The notes: generated by a model not told the origin, from the letters alone. A DNA stretch of 10,322 nucleotides from Candidatus Kapaibacterium sp. (GCA_030835065.1 JAUQWR010000712.1:1-10322); one strand, 5' to 3'; shown: positions 1 to 7,294, counted from the first letter of the stretch. Numbers and translations are program-made.

Positions 1-730
1 ATTTTTTAAATTTAACTCTTACAATATTAATACCTAAAGTACCTATCAACCAAAGTAAGAAATATCTCATGTATAAATTATTTACTTGTGCTTTAATTGA
101 TTCTTCATATTTAGCCCAAGGAATTGAAGTGCTGATTCCACCTCTAATATCACCTAATTTATATCCTTGGCTGGCATGACATTTAAGGCAGCCTTGCTCT
201 GTCTTTAATGGTGCCATATATCTAAAATATACTAATCCATCTATTGTATCAAATCCCTTGTATTCTTTAGCACCATTTTCAAAATCTTTTAGGGCTCTCA
301 TCTCCCAATCGTCAGCAATATTTTCTGGTCTGATAGGATTAATACTTGTTATATGGCTTATTATATTATATTTCTTTTTGGCAATTTCGTTAAGCTGACG
401 TGTCATATATGCTGGATTCATCAATGTAAGCTTCTTGCCGGATGGAGTTTCAATATCTCTTTCTTTGTCAGATAAATATGGATTAGATTGAGTTACTGAA
501 CTATTTGGTACATATACACCGCCGTGCATTGTCGCCCAATGCCTAAAAATCAGATCCTTTTCAAAACTTTTCAGACCTTCTTTATTAGCCAAACTATATG
601 TTTCGTCCTTGACTTGAGCATAAGCCCAATATGCCAAGCCTATAATAATTATAGTCCATCCGCTAAGCATATATAGAAACATTAAATTTACTGATATATG
701 CTTATGATTTTTTTGATCTATTTTATTCAT
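1..730 (-). CDS. Membrane sensor with periplasmic Tll0287-like c-haem domain, N-terminal part (runs off left edge)
   Basis: The frame is open from an ATG at 730 to the window edge, giving 243 residues with no stop. Residues about 18-38 form a hydrophobic signal anchor and about 220-237 a second membrane segment, so residues 40-218 should lie in the periplasm. That part matches my memory of the Tll0287-like domain (formerly DUF3365): an early 'FRHWATMHGGVYV' segment, then 'LMNPAYMTRQ', 'IRPEN' and finally CLKCH (C181, C184, H185), a CxxCH motif for covalent haem attachment. In the known family this domain usually precedes a HAMP, PAS, histidine kinase, GGDEF or chemoreceptor output; the output here lies outside the window, so the signalling type is unknown. 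A redox- or gas-sensing role is inference. The start is well supported by AAGGAGAG just upstream. The gene points the same way as the histidine kinases to its right but is 301 bases from the nearest. Confidence 0.85.
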   Translation of the reverse strand, partial: MNKIDQKNHKHISVNLMFLYMLSGWTIIIIGLAYWAYAQVKDETYSLANKEGLKSFEKDLIFRHWATMHGGVYVPNSSVTQSNPYLSDKERDIETPSGKKLTLMNPAYMTRQLNEIAKKKYNIISHITSINPIRPENIADDWEMRALKDFENGAKEYKGFDTIDGLVYFRYMAPLKTEQGCLKCHASQGYKLGDIRGGISTSIPWAKYEESIKAQVNNLYMRYFLLWLIGTLGINIVRVKFKK

Positions 731-1031
731 TACTCTCCTTATTAATAATGTATAAATTTGAAAAATTCAAATGAAAACATTAATAAAAACTATTGGAGAA
801 TAACAAATTGATTTATTCTGGATTCAAGATTAAATTCTTTTTTTAAACAAAATAGTAATAAAGACCCCATAGTCGCGCCTCCCCATTCAAATACTTCACT
901 TTCCCGTATTTTAAATTTAGCAAATATATTACTAATAATAAAATAATTAGAAAGTTTTAATTTGTTTTTTAATAATGACTTAGGACAATACTATACTTTC
1001 AGATTTTCCTTAATATTTTTGCTTCAACTAA
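731..1031. other. 301-base intergenic stretch between two same-strand sensor genes
   Basis: No gene is called with confidence here. On the minus strand it holds a 7-base inverted repeat (ATTTGAA-AAA-TTCAAAT, 756-772) just upstream of the haem sensor's ribosome binding site. It also has a short patch around 863-886 that is clearly richer in G and C than its surroundings. The patch carries a GGGGAGG Shine-Dalgarno-like run 7 bases before an ATG at 870, which opens a 26-codon frame ending at 790. No clear hairpin terminator is seen after the kinase gene that ends at 1032, so read-through toward the haem sensor gene cannot be excluded. Confidence 0.5.
733..740 (-). promoter_or_regulatory. Ribosome binding site of the haem sensor gene
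   Basis: The minus strand reads AAGGAGAG directly before TA-ATG. It is one of only two strong Shine-Dalgarno matches in this window and fixes the start at 730. Confidence 0.7.
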
Positions 1032-3923
1032 TTATTTAGTGATGGGTAAACTAATATTAAACTTTGAACCTTTACCAAGTTCAGATTCAACCCAAATTTC
1101 TCCATTGTGAATCTCTACAAATTCTTTGCATAATATTAGTCCTAGCCCAGTGCCTTTTTCGTTTGATGTGCCAAGTTTGGATATTGTTTCATCAATTCTA
1201 AATAATTTATCCATAGTTTCTTTAGTCATACCTACTCCATTATCGGCAACACAAATTATTATATTTGATTTTGAAAGCATTGATGATATGGTAATAGTAC
1301 CGCCGATTGGAGTAAATTTGACAGCATTTGAACATAAATTTCTGATTATCGTTGTCAATAAATTTGCATCTGCATACATTTCATGAACATTCAAATCAGT
1401 TTCAAAACTAATGTTCTTATTCTCTGCCGATAAACTTAAAACTTGGATTGTATTAGCTACTATAAATTCAAGATTTATATCGCTTGGAGAAAATTGAATA
1501 ACACCCCGTTGCGATCTAGACCATTCTAAGAGGTTTTCGAGTAATGAATAAATATTATTGGCAGAATCATTAAGCATACTCAAAAACATTTTTCTATCTT
1601 CTTCTTCAAGATTTTCATATGTTTCTTGAAGTATTTTAGTAACTTCTCTAAAATTGCCTAAAGGATTCTTCAAATCATGAGCTATAATTGAGAAAAACTT
1701 ATCTTTAGTAGCATTCAGTTCTTTCAATTCTTTAATGAACATATTAATTTTTTCTTCGTTTTCTACTCTTTCACTAATATCCTCAAAGAACCAAATAGTA
1801 CCTTGATCTGGATTTTCGACATCTAAAGACCTACCGATGAATCTGCACCAAAAATCAGAGCCATCGCCTCTTTTCAACTGCATAATAGATTCAGAATTTT
1901 CGCCGGAATTTAATTTATCGAATGCCTCTAATCCAAATTTAATAAAATCTTGATAAGTTGGGAATATTATTTCAGCTTCCATATCGATAAGTTCATTCAT
2001 TCCTCGCTTAAAAATCTCACAGGTTCTATTATTTAGCCATTCAAATTTACTATTTCTAACAAGAGATATACCAAGCACAGAATTATCCAAAATCAAGCTC
2101 TGAATTTTTGTCAAATTCATTAAATCTTCTTGTTGCTTCTTTTGAACGCTAATATCAACTAATAGTCCAATCAATCCGCCGGGCTCGCCATTTTTAAGCC
2201 TAAATCCATCAATTGTATAAAGAGTAGTATGCACCAATCCATCTGCATATACTATTGGCAATTCATAACTTAGTCTGGATGCATCCTTGATGGCAGCAGT
2301 ATCTTCCTGTTGAAATTTAATTCTATCTTCAATCGGCAAATATTCAAGATCTAGTACTGTTTTGCCAATCATATATTCTGCTCTAATACCAAAAACTTCT
2401 TCATAAGCTTTGTTGCAACCAACAAAACGAGCATTGGCATCTTTGATAAAAATTGGATATGGAATACTATCAATTAAAGCCTCCATAAATCGCAACTGAT
2501 AGTCTAAAGCATTTTTAGAATTAATTTCTTCGGTAATATCATGAAAATTAAGAACAATACTATTAACTGCAGGTTCATCAGTCAAATTGACTGCAATACA
2601 GTCCATCCAACGCCATTCTTCATTTCCTGTCTTAATTCTAAATTGTAGTTCAATAAGCTTATTTGGAGCATTAAATGATTCAAATAATTTTTGCTTAACT
2701 ATATTTATGTCATCATCATGAACAAATTCTAAAGCACTTTTTCCTATACGACTCTTGGCATCTCTGCCTAAAATTCGAGATACTGAATTACTTTGATAAT
2801 AAATTTCACCTTGCTTATCAATAAGCATTAATCCGTCAGCACTATTCTCAATCAATGCTCTAAATCTTTTTTCGCTCTCTTCGAGTTCACGCATCACTCT
2901 TTTATTTTTTGTAATGTCTTCTATCAATCCTACTATTCCCAAAGGATTAGCATCTTTATCCTTATAAACAGCTTTATGAAACACTACATTATAAAAAGAT
3001 TTATCACTATTTTGGATTTTTGATTCATATATCTGATTTTCTTGAGATTTTAATAAACTAAGATCTGCTTCGTTATAAATTTCAGCTAATTCTTTTGGTG
3101 CTATTTCAAAAGCAGTTTTTCCAATTATTTCAGCTTTTGTTTTGCCCATAAAATATTCAAAAGCTTTATTGCAAGCCACATATTCCAAATTAGTATTTTT
3201 TGCAAAAATTGGATATGGAATAGTTTCTATTATTACTCTCATTTGTTCAAAATTAGCGTAATCTGCTTCTTTCTTTAAAATTTGATCGCTTATATCAGAT
3301 ATCAAACCTTGATAATAATTTTCAAATTTCGAACTATATTCGTATTCATAATATCTTATTGTACTGCATTTGTCTATGAAACTTATTATTTTTTTTGATT
3401 CAGATTCAATAGAATAGTTAAACTCTTCGAATTCTGCTTTATTAGTAAATATTGACGATGGATTATTCTGTTTAAATTCTTCAAAATTCTTATATCCAAG
3501 TTGTATAAATAATTGATCATTCACTTCAATTGTTTTATTACTATAATCTAAATTTAGAATGAGTTTGCCAATTGATTCTAATAACTGAAAATAATTATCA
3601 TGTTTAGAAACAATAGCTTTATAATGACCATTTAATTCTGACTCAACAATTCGAAAAGTATCTTTAGAAAATTTATTAAGAGAATAATATTCGATATTTT
3701 TTTCTGTTTCTAACTTTAGCTTGATTTCATCAAATTCAATTTCAAATCTCTCAAAATCTTTTATATTTCTACCAACTAAACTATCTTTTTCCAACCTGTA
3801 AAAACTAGCAAAAGCATCATTACATTCAATTATTGTGCCATCAGAATCAATAATTCGGAAAGCTACTTCGATTAAATTAGTAATGTTATCGATTGCACCA
3901 AATTGAATAATATTTAAACCCAC
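1032..3923 (-). CDS. Soluble multi-PAS sensor histidine kinase (963 aa)
   Basis: This is a cytoplasmic hybrid-free histidine kinase: it has no membrane segment, no receiver and no HPt domain. About six PAS modules come first: a short PAS at 18-60, a divergent one at 112-213, then 228-340, 353-465, 478-592 and 605-720. The third and fifth resemble each other closely (IPYPIF and CNKA in both). A short coiled linker leads to the HisKA helix pair with the phosphoacceptor in FFSIIAHDLKNPL (H749). The HATPase domain follows: N box RNLCSNAVKF (N866), G1 box DNGVGM (894-899) and G2 box GTGLGL (924-929). All catalytic motifs are intact. PAS domains bind small ligands, flavin or haem or mediate dimers; the ligands here cannot be read from sequence. 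The start is GTG at 3923, because the next in-frame Met is residue 228, too far inside PAS three. The gene lies 133 bases behind the neighbouring kinase with a very similar catalytic core. Its response regulator is not in the window. Confidence 0.93.
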   Translation of the reverse strand: MGLNIIQFGAIDNITNLIEVAFRIIDSDGTIIECNDAFASFYRLEKDSLVGRNIKDFERFEIEFDEIKLKLETEKNIEYYSLNKFSKDTFRIVESELNGHYKAIVSKHDNYFQLLESIGKLILNLDYSNKTIEVNDQLFIQLGYKNFEEFKQNNPSSIFTNKAEFEEFNYSIESESKKIISFIDKCSTIRYYEYEYSSKFENYYQGLISDISDQILKKEADYANFEQMRVIIETIPYPIFAKNTNLEYVACNKAFEYFMGKTKAEIIGKTAFEIAPKELAEIYNEADLSLLKSQENQIYESKIQNSDKSFYNVVFHKAVYKDKDANPLGIVGLIEDITKNKRVMRELEESEKRFRALIENSADGLMLIDKQGEIYYQSNSVSRILGRDAKSRIGKSALEFVHDDDINIVKQKLFESFNAPNKLIELQFRIKTGNEEWRWMDCIAVNLTDEPAVNSIVLNFHDITEEINSKNALDYQLRFMEALIDSIPYPIFIKDANARFVGCNKAYEEVFGIRAEYMIGKTVLDLEYLPIEDRIKFQQEDTAAIKDASRLSYELPIVYADGLVHTTLYTIDGFRLKNGEPGGLIGLLVDISVQKKQQEDLMNLTKIQSLILDNSVLGISLVRNSKFEWLNNRTCEIFKRGMNELIDMEAEIIFPTYQDFIKFGLEAFDKLNSGENSESIMQLKRGDGSDFWCRFIGRSLDVENPDQGTIWFFEDISERVENEEKINMFIKELKELNATKDKFFSIIAHDLKNPLGNFREVTKILQETYENLEEEDRKMFLSMLNDSANNIYSLLENLLEWSRSQRGVIQFSPSDINLEFIVANTIQVLSLSAENKNISFETDLNVHEMYADANLLTTIIRNLCSNAVKFTPIGGTITISSMLSKSNIIICVADNGVGMTKETMDKLFRIDETISKLGTSNEKGTGLGLILCKEFVEIHNGEIWVESELGKGSKFNISLPITK

Positions 3924-3971
3924 TATTGCCCCGAATCCATTAAACCAAATAGTTTACAATTAAAGCAATAG

Positions 3972-4000
3972 ACTATATATTTTGATTTATATTATTTCAA
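3972..4000 (-). promoter_or_regulatory. Possible promoter of the multi-PAS kinase gene
   Basis: On the minus strand TTGAAA (3995-4000) is followed after exactly 17 bases by TATAGT (3972-3977), a good sigma-70-like pair about 50 bases before the GTG start. Such matches arise easily in AT-rich DNA, and Bacteroidota housekeeping promoters often use a different consensus, so this is tentative. If real, the gene can be expressed apart from the upstream V4R/kinase pair. Confidence 0.3.
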
Positions 4001-4056
4001 GTCTTTACAAAATTTTAATATTAATATCTATTAATCATGCTTAAACAAATTAATAA

Positions 4057-5700
4057 TTAAGATTCCTCAACAAGCGGAAGTGTAAAGCTGAATACTGACC
4101 CTTTTCCTTCCTGGCTATCAACCCATATTTTTCCGTCACTTAGCTCAATAAATTCTTTACACAAAATCAAGCCCAAACCGGTTCCTTTCTCTCCTGAAGT
4201 ACCAAAATTCGAAATCGTAGAATCTATCCGAAATAAATTATTGAGTATTACTTGATTCATACCTACACCATTATCTTTAATGTAAAATCTAATTTTTGAT
4301 TCAAAAGGATTTTTATTGTTGTCGAAGCAAAAAGTGGATCCAATCTCAATCAGACCTCCAGTTCTTGTAAATTTTATAGAATTGGAAATTAAGTTACGAA
4401 ATACTGTTTTGATCAAATTACTATCTGCATAAATATATACATCTGATTCTACATAATTTTTTATAATAATTTCTTTATTATTAGCAGAATGTATCAATAA
4501 TTTTATTGTTTCATCAATTATAGATTTAGCCGAAACCATTTTTGGATTTAATTTAATAGTACCACGTTGAGAATGTGTCCATTCAAGCAGATTTTCTAAT
4601 AAATTATAAATATTGGATGATGATTCTTTGATCAATGCCAAAAAATCTACTCTTTCTTCGTTCGAAAAATCATTATAAGAATCATGAAGTAAACTCGTGA
4701 CGTTCTTAAAAGTACTAAGTGGACCTTTCAAATCGTGAGCTATTATAGAAAAAAACTTATCCTTTTCTTTTAGAGTAATTTCAGCCTGATTTCTGGCATA
4801 TTCTAATTGTTTTATCAATGAATTTTTTTGCAATAGATTAGCTTCGATAAGTCCTTTTGAAGCAACTAATTCATTATTCGTCAATTCCAATTTTTGAGAA
4901 TAAGTTAATATTTTTTCTTCGTTCTTTTTGATTTCAGTAATATCAGATATTATACCTACAACAAATTCAATTTTACCATTACAATCTTTAACCGGCGAAA
5001 CCATTAAATCGCCCCAGAGTATCATTCCATCTTTTCGAACAAATCTTTTTTCAATTCTATAAGAATCAATCTTATTCGCAATTAATTCATTAAAACTATT
5101 GATACTTTTCTCAATATCATCTCGATAAGTAAATTCCATAAATGTTTTAAATAGGATTTCTTCAGAACTAAACAGTAAGAAATCAGACCACCATTTATTC
5201 AGCATTATATATCTGCCTGTTTTATCGGTAATGCTAATACCTACATTAGCAGATGAAAAGATAGCAGATAGTTTTTGTTCGCTTTCTTTTAATGCTTTTT
5301 CAGCATACTCTTTTTCTTTCAATGATTTTGTTAATATATCAAATGATTTTGAAAAATCACCAGAAAAACTAATTACCTGATTATAATCTCCTTGCGAGAT
5401 TTGGCCAACTTGCCACAGTAAATGCTTTAGATTTGAATGAAGTTCTTTAAATGGCGAAACAAAGTGATTACCTTTTGGGGACTTAATATCCAAATTTCCT
5501 TTAGATAAATTCAAAATGTAATTTTCTGATTCATTACATTTTGAAATCATTGTGTATAAATTTGCATATAAGTCTTTCTCTTCTTTTGAATTAATTGAGC
5601 TTACATCAATTTGTTGAATTTTATGCAATGCAGCAGCATTATTGCAATTATTAATATCTTCAACAATCTCATTTAAACTCATTAAAAAATCAGTTTTCAT
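4057..5700 (-). CDS. Soluble HAMP-like/PAS sensor histidine kinase (547 aa) coupled to a V4R protein
   Basis: The protein has no membrane segment. Residues about 62-133 form a HAMP-like helical module with the features 'NLSKGNLDI', 'FKELHSNLKHLLWQVGQISQGDY' split across two helices, and 'FSGDFSKSF'. A PAS domain follows at about 140-256, a coiled coil at about 257-314, then HisKA with FFSIIAHDLKGPL (H323). The HATPase domain has RNLISNSIKF (N440), DNGVGM (476-481) and GTGLGL (506-511), so the enzyme looks fully active. The ATG at 5700 is preferred over an upstream GTG at 5736: it overlaps the end of the V4R gene by only 11 bases (ATGAAAACTGA), a typical translational-coupling arrangement, whereas the GTG would give a 47-base overlap. 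Its core is strikingly like that of the next kinase downstream. A HAMP module without a membrane anchor suggests that the input comes from a soluble partner, most likely the V4R protein; that link is inference. Confidence 0.92.
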   Translation of the reverse strand: MKTDFLMSLNEIVEDINNCNNAAALHKIQQIDVSSINSKEEKDLYANLYTMISKCNESENYILNLSKGNLDIKSPKGNHFVSPFKELHSNLKHLLWQVGQISQGDYNQVISFSGDFSKSFDILTKSLKEKEYAEKALKESEQKLSAIFSSANVGISITDKTGRYIMLNKWWSDFLLFSSEEILFKTFMEFTYRDDIEKSINSFNELIANKIDSYRIEKRFVRKDGMILWGDLMVSPVKDCNGKIEFVVGIISDITEIKKNEEKILTYSQKLELTNNELVASKGLIEANLLQKNSLIKQLEYARNQAEITLKEKDKFFSIIAHDLKGPLSTFKNVTSLLHDSYNDFSNEERVDFLALIKESSSNIYNLLENLLEWTHSQRGTIKLNPKMVSAKSIIDETIKLLIHSANNKEIIIKNYVESDVYIYADSNLIKTVFRNLISNSIKFTRTGGLIEIGSTFCFDNNKNPFESKIRFYIKDNGVGMNQVILNNLFRIDSTISNFGTSGEKGTGLGLILCKEFIELSDGKIWVDSQEGKGSVFSFTLPLVEES

Positions 5701-6211
5701 TGCTAATTCTCGCTTCAAACCTACAGACACGCCCACCAGTAGACCAACAATCTACTTCTTCGACAATAAAATTTTTGTTCAAATATGAATCCAAAATTCC
5801 TTTCAAGAAACCTTCATCATAGTCGCACACTGTATTTCCCTTGATTGGCAATCCTGAACAATCAAGATCTTCACTGATAACAAATGTAAATTCATAGTTA
5901 GAAAGATCAGATTTTTCTACTCTCAAATTACCTATTCTTAGCTTGATTAAAACATCTGTAAGTTGAGCAATAAACTCATTGAAACAAAGATCTATATTCA
6001 ATATATTTTTACAAAATTCAATACCCGCTACAATTCCGCCTTCTCTAAGCAATTGCTTTGCTTTTTTATTTCCATAATATTTCTTTAGAACAGACATTAA
6101 AGAGTATTGAAGCAGCCTATAATTGACTACATTTGTTGAATTCCCAAGATTTGGACGTCCTAGTTCGATATCTCCCAAATCACTCCATTTAAAATCAAAC
6201 AAACTTTCCAT
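5690..6211 (-). CDS. Stand-alone V4R (4-vinyl reductase-like) domain protein (173 aa)
   Basis: The whole protein is essentially one V4R domain, a small-molecule-binding fold related to the haem-NO-binding (H-NOX) fold and known from XylR/DmpR-type regulators and BchJ. Signature features are present in order: 'RLLQYSLMSVL' near residue 32, 'LLREGG' near 54, a 'DCSGLPIKGNTVCDYDEGF' segment and 'VDCWSTGGRVCRFEARI' at the end. Four conserved-type cysteines (C118, C129, C155, C163) may bind a metal or act in sensing; that is inference. No enzymatic activity is implied. I start at the ATG at 6211; a TTG three codons upstream is possible, but neither site has a good ribosome binding site. The gene overlaps the following kinase by 11 bases, so the two are almost certainly one operon, with the V4R protein as probable sensor partner. 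It is divergent from the AraC-type regulator at 6439. Confidence 0.88.
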   Translation of the reverse strand: MESLFDFKWSDLGDIELGRPNLGNSTNVVNYRLLQYSLMSVLKKYYGNKKAKQLLREGGIVAGIEFCKNILNIDLCFNEFIAQLTDVLIKLRIGNLRVEKSDLSNYEFTFVISEDLDCSGLPIKGNTVCDYDEGFLKGILDSYLNKNFIVEEVDCWSTGGRVCRFEARISNEN

Positions 6212-6438
6212 AACAACCAATTTAATACTAAATAATAAATTACCATGATTTTTTATATTTTAGCCAATACAAATAATCATCTTAATATTATTTTTTCTGG
6301 CACACAGACTCAAAAATAACATTATTTTTTTTAAATTTGCTAAGTATAAATACTGATTTAACACCTTGTATTTCAAGTAGTTTTTAAAATATTTTTCCAA
6401 ATAGCTCGTCATTCATATTATATTTAAAATAGGTAATT
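6212..6438. promoter_or_regulatory. Divergent promoter region between the V4R/kinase genes and the AraC-type regulator
   Basis: Both genes are read outward from this 227-base AT-rich gap, so it must hold promoters for both. I cannot place either promoter with confidence. A small palindrome AGTAT-AA-ATACT (6343-6354) is a candidate operator, and a TTTG (6336-6339) on the plus strand could be a Bacteroidota-type -33 element. The plus-strand gene has only a weak AGG five bases before its ATG. Confidence 0.45.
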
Positions 6439-6999
6439 ATGAAATTGTTTATTAGGAATATGGTATGCCAAAGATGCAAAATGGTATTGAAATCTGAATT
6501 AGAAAAATTAGGTATTCATTATCTTCATCTATCATTAGGAGAAGTAGAAATAACAGATAGTCTTTCTGATTTGCTTCTCAATAAACTTGATATTTCATTA
6601 AAGCATTATGGTTTGGAACTGATTTTAGACAGAAGAGCCCAAATAATTGAAAAAATCAAATCGATTATTATAGAAAAAATTCATTATTCCGAAGAAGATG
6701 AAAAAATAAATTTTACAAAAATTCTAAGTCAATCATTAAATTATGATTACAAATATTTATCAAATTTATTTTCTGAAGTTCATGGCACTACAATAGAACA
6801 TTATATAATTAATCAGAAAATTGAAAGAGTCAAAGAGTTAATTATATATAATGAATTGAATTTATCCGAAATTGCTTGGAAATTGCATTATAGTAGTGTT
6901 CAACACCTTTCTGCTCAGTTCAAAAAAGTTACTGGTCTTACTCCTTCCTTCTTTAAAAAAATGACTTCCCGCAGAAGAAAAGATATTTCAAATTTGTAA
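6439..6999 (+). CDS. AraC-family regulator with HMA-like CxxC N-terminal domain (186 aa)
   Basis: Residues 1-65 resemble a heavy-metal-associated (ferredoxin-like) fold: 'MKLFIRNMVCQRCKMVL' places a CxxC pair at C10 and C13 where HMA domains bind metal, followed by 'LHLSLGEVEI'. Residues about 80-176 are a two-helix-turn-helix AraC DNA-binding domain: 'NYDYKYLSNLFSEVHGTTIE' forms the first unit and 'LNLSEIAWKLHYSSVQHLSA' with 'FKKVTGLTPSFFKK' the second, which carries the family signature. This short architecture is common in Bacteroidota and is usually annotated simply as an AraC regulator; its ligand is not known to me. Metal or thiol-redox sensing is inference from the CxxC. The protein lacks the usual AraC cupin. 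It is divergent from the V4R/kinase genes, which may be its targets, and is closed off by a terminator at 7042. Confidence 0.9.
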   Translation: MKLFIRNMVCQRCKMVLKSELEKLGIHYLHLSLGEVEITDSLSDLLLNKLDISLKHYGLELILDRRAQIIEKIKSIIIEKIHYSEEDEKINFTKILSQSLNYDYKYLSNLFSEVHGTTIEHYIINQKIERVKELIIYNELNLSEIAWKLHYSSVQHLSAQFKKVTGLTPSFFKKMTSRRRKDISNL

Positions 7000-7041
7000 A
7001 TATTATAAATTTTAATAGGAATTTTGTAACATTATAAATTT

Positions 7042-7083
7042 AAAAAATCATAGATTATCACTGTTGATAATTTATGATTTTTT
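7042..7083 (+). terminator. Rho-independent terminator after the AraC-type regulator gene
   Basis: Two 19-base arms (7042-7060 and 7065-7083) flank a CTGT loop. They pair perfectly except for one G opposite T, which is a G-U pair in RNA. The right arm ends in six T, giving the U tract, and the left arm begins with six A, so the hairpin could also act on minus-strand transcripts. It lies 42 bases after the stop at 6999. Confidence 0.85.
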
Positions 7084-7294
7084 ATATGTTTATATGTAAG
7101 AAAATAAAGAAAAGTTCTAATTATCAATCAACAATGTTTATATTTTAATATTATTCAAATCAATATTTAATTAAAACTTTCAAAAATAATATTGAAAAAT
7201 ATATTATACCATACAATTATACAAATTATAAAAAAGATACAAATACAATTAATACAAATAAATTTTAAATCAAATAATTATTGGGAGTAAGGAT
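7084..7294 (+). promoter_or_regulatory. Upstream region of the SPFH/glycosyltransferase unit, with ATACAA repeats and ribosome binding site
   Basis: The terminator just upstream means the SPFH gene needs its own promoter here, though no single -35/-10 pair stands out. Five copies of ATACAA start at 7211, 7219, 7237, 7243 and 7252, and an inverted pair TTTCAA/TTGAAA lies at about 7178-7197. The segment ends with GGGAG (7283-7287), seven bases before the ATG at 7295, a strong Shine-Dalgarno site. No open frame worth calling is present. Confidence 0.5.

Noticed and set aside
1126..1386. 86-codon open frame on the plus strand
   Set aside because: It lies entirely opposite the conserved HATPase region of the multi-PAS kinase and resembles no protein family; it is a shadow of that gene.
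4020..4035. Palindrome ATTAATA-TC-TATTAAT between the two kinases as a terminator
   Set aside because: It contains only A-T pairs with a two-base loop, too weak for a terminator; at most an operator or chance palindrome.
5701..5736. Upstream GTG start at 5736 for the HAMP-like kinase
   Set aside because: It would add 12 residues that overlap the conserved end of the V4R gene by 47 bases; the ATG at 5700 gives a compact coupled overlap.
5690..6211. V4R protein as a 4-vinyl reductase enzyme of bacteriochlorophyll synthesis
   Set aside because: No photosynthesis gene is nearby, and tight coupling to a histidine kinase fits a sensory role better.
6212..6220. TTG start at 6220 for the V4R gene
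   Set aside because: An ATG lies three codons downstream at 6211 and no ribosome binding site favours the TTG.
7211..7259. ATACAA repeats as a CRISPR array
   Set aside because: The units are six to eight bases with irregular spacing of 6 to 18, so they lack CRISPR repeat length and spacers.
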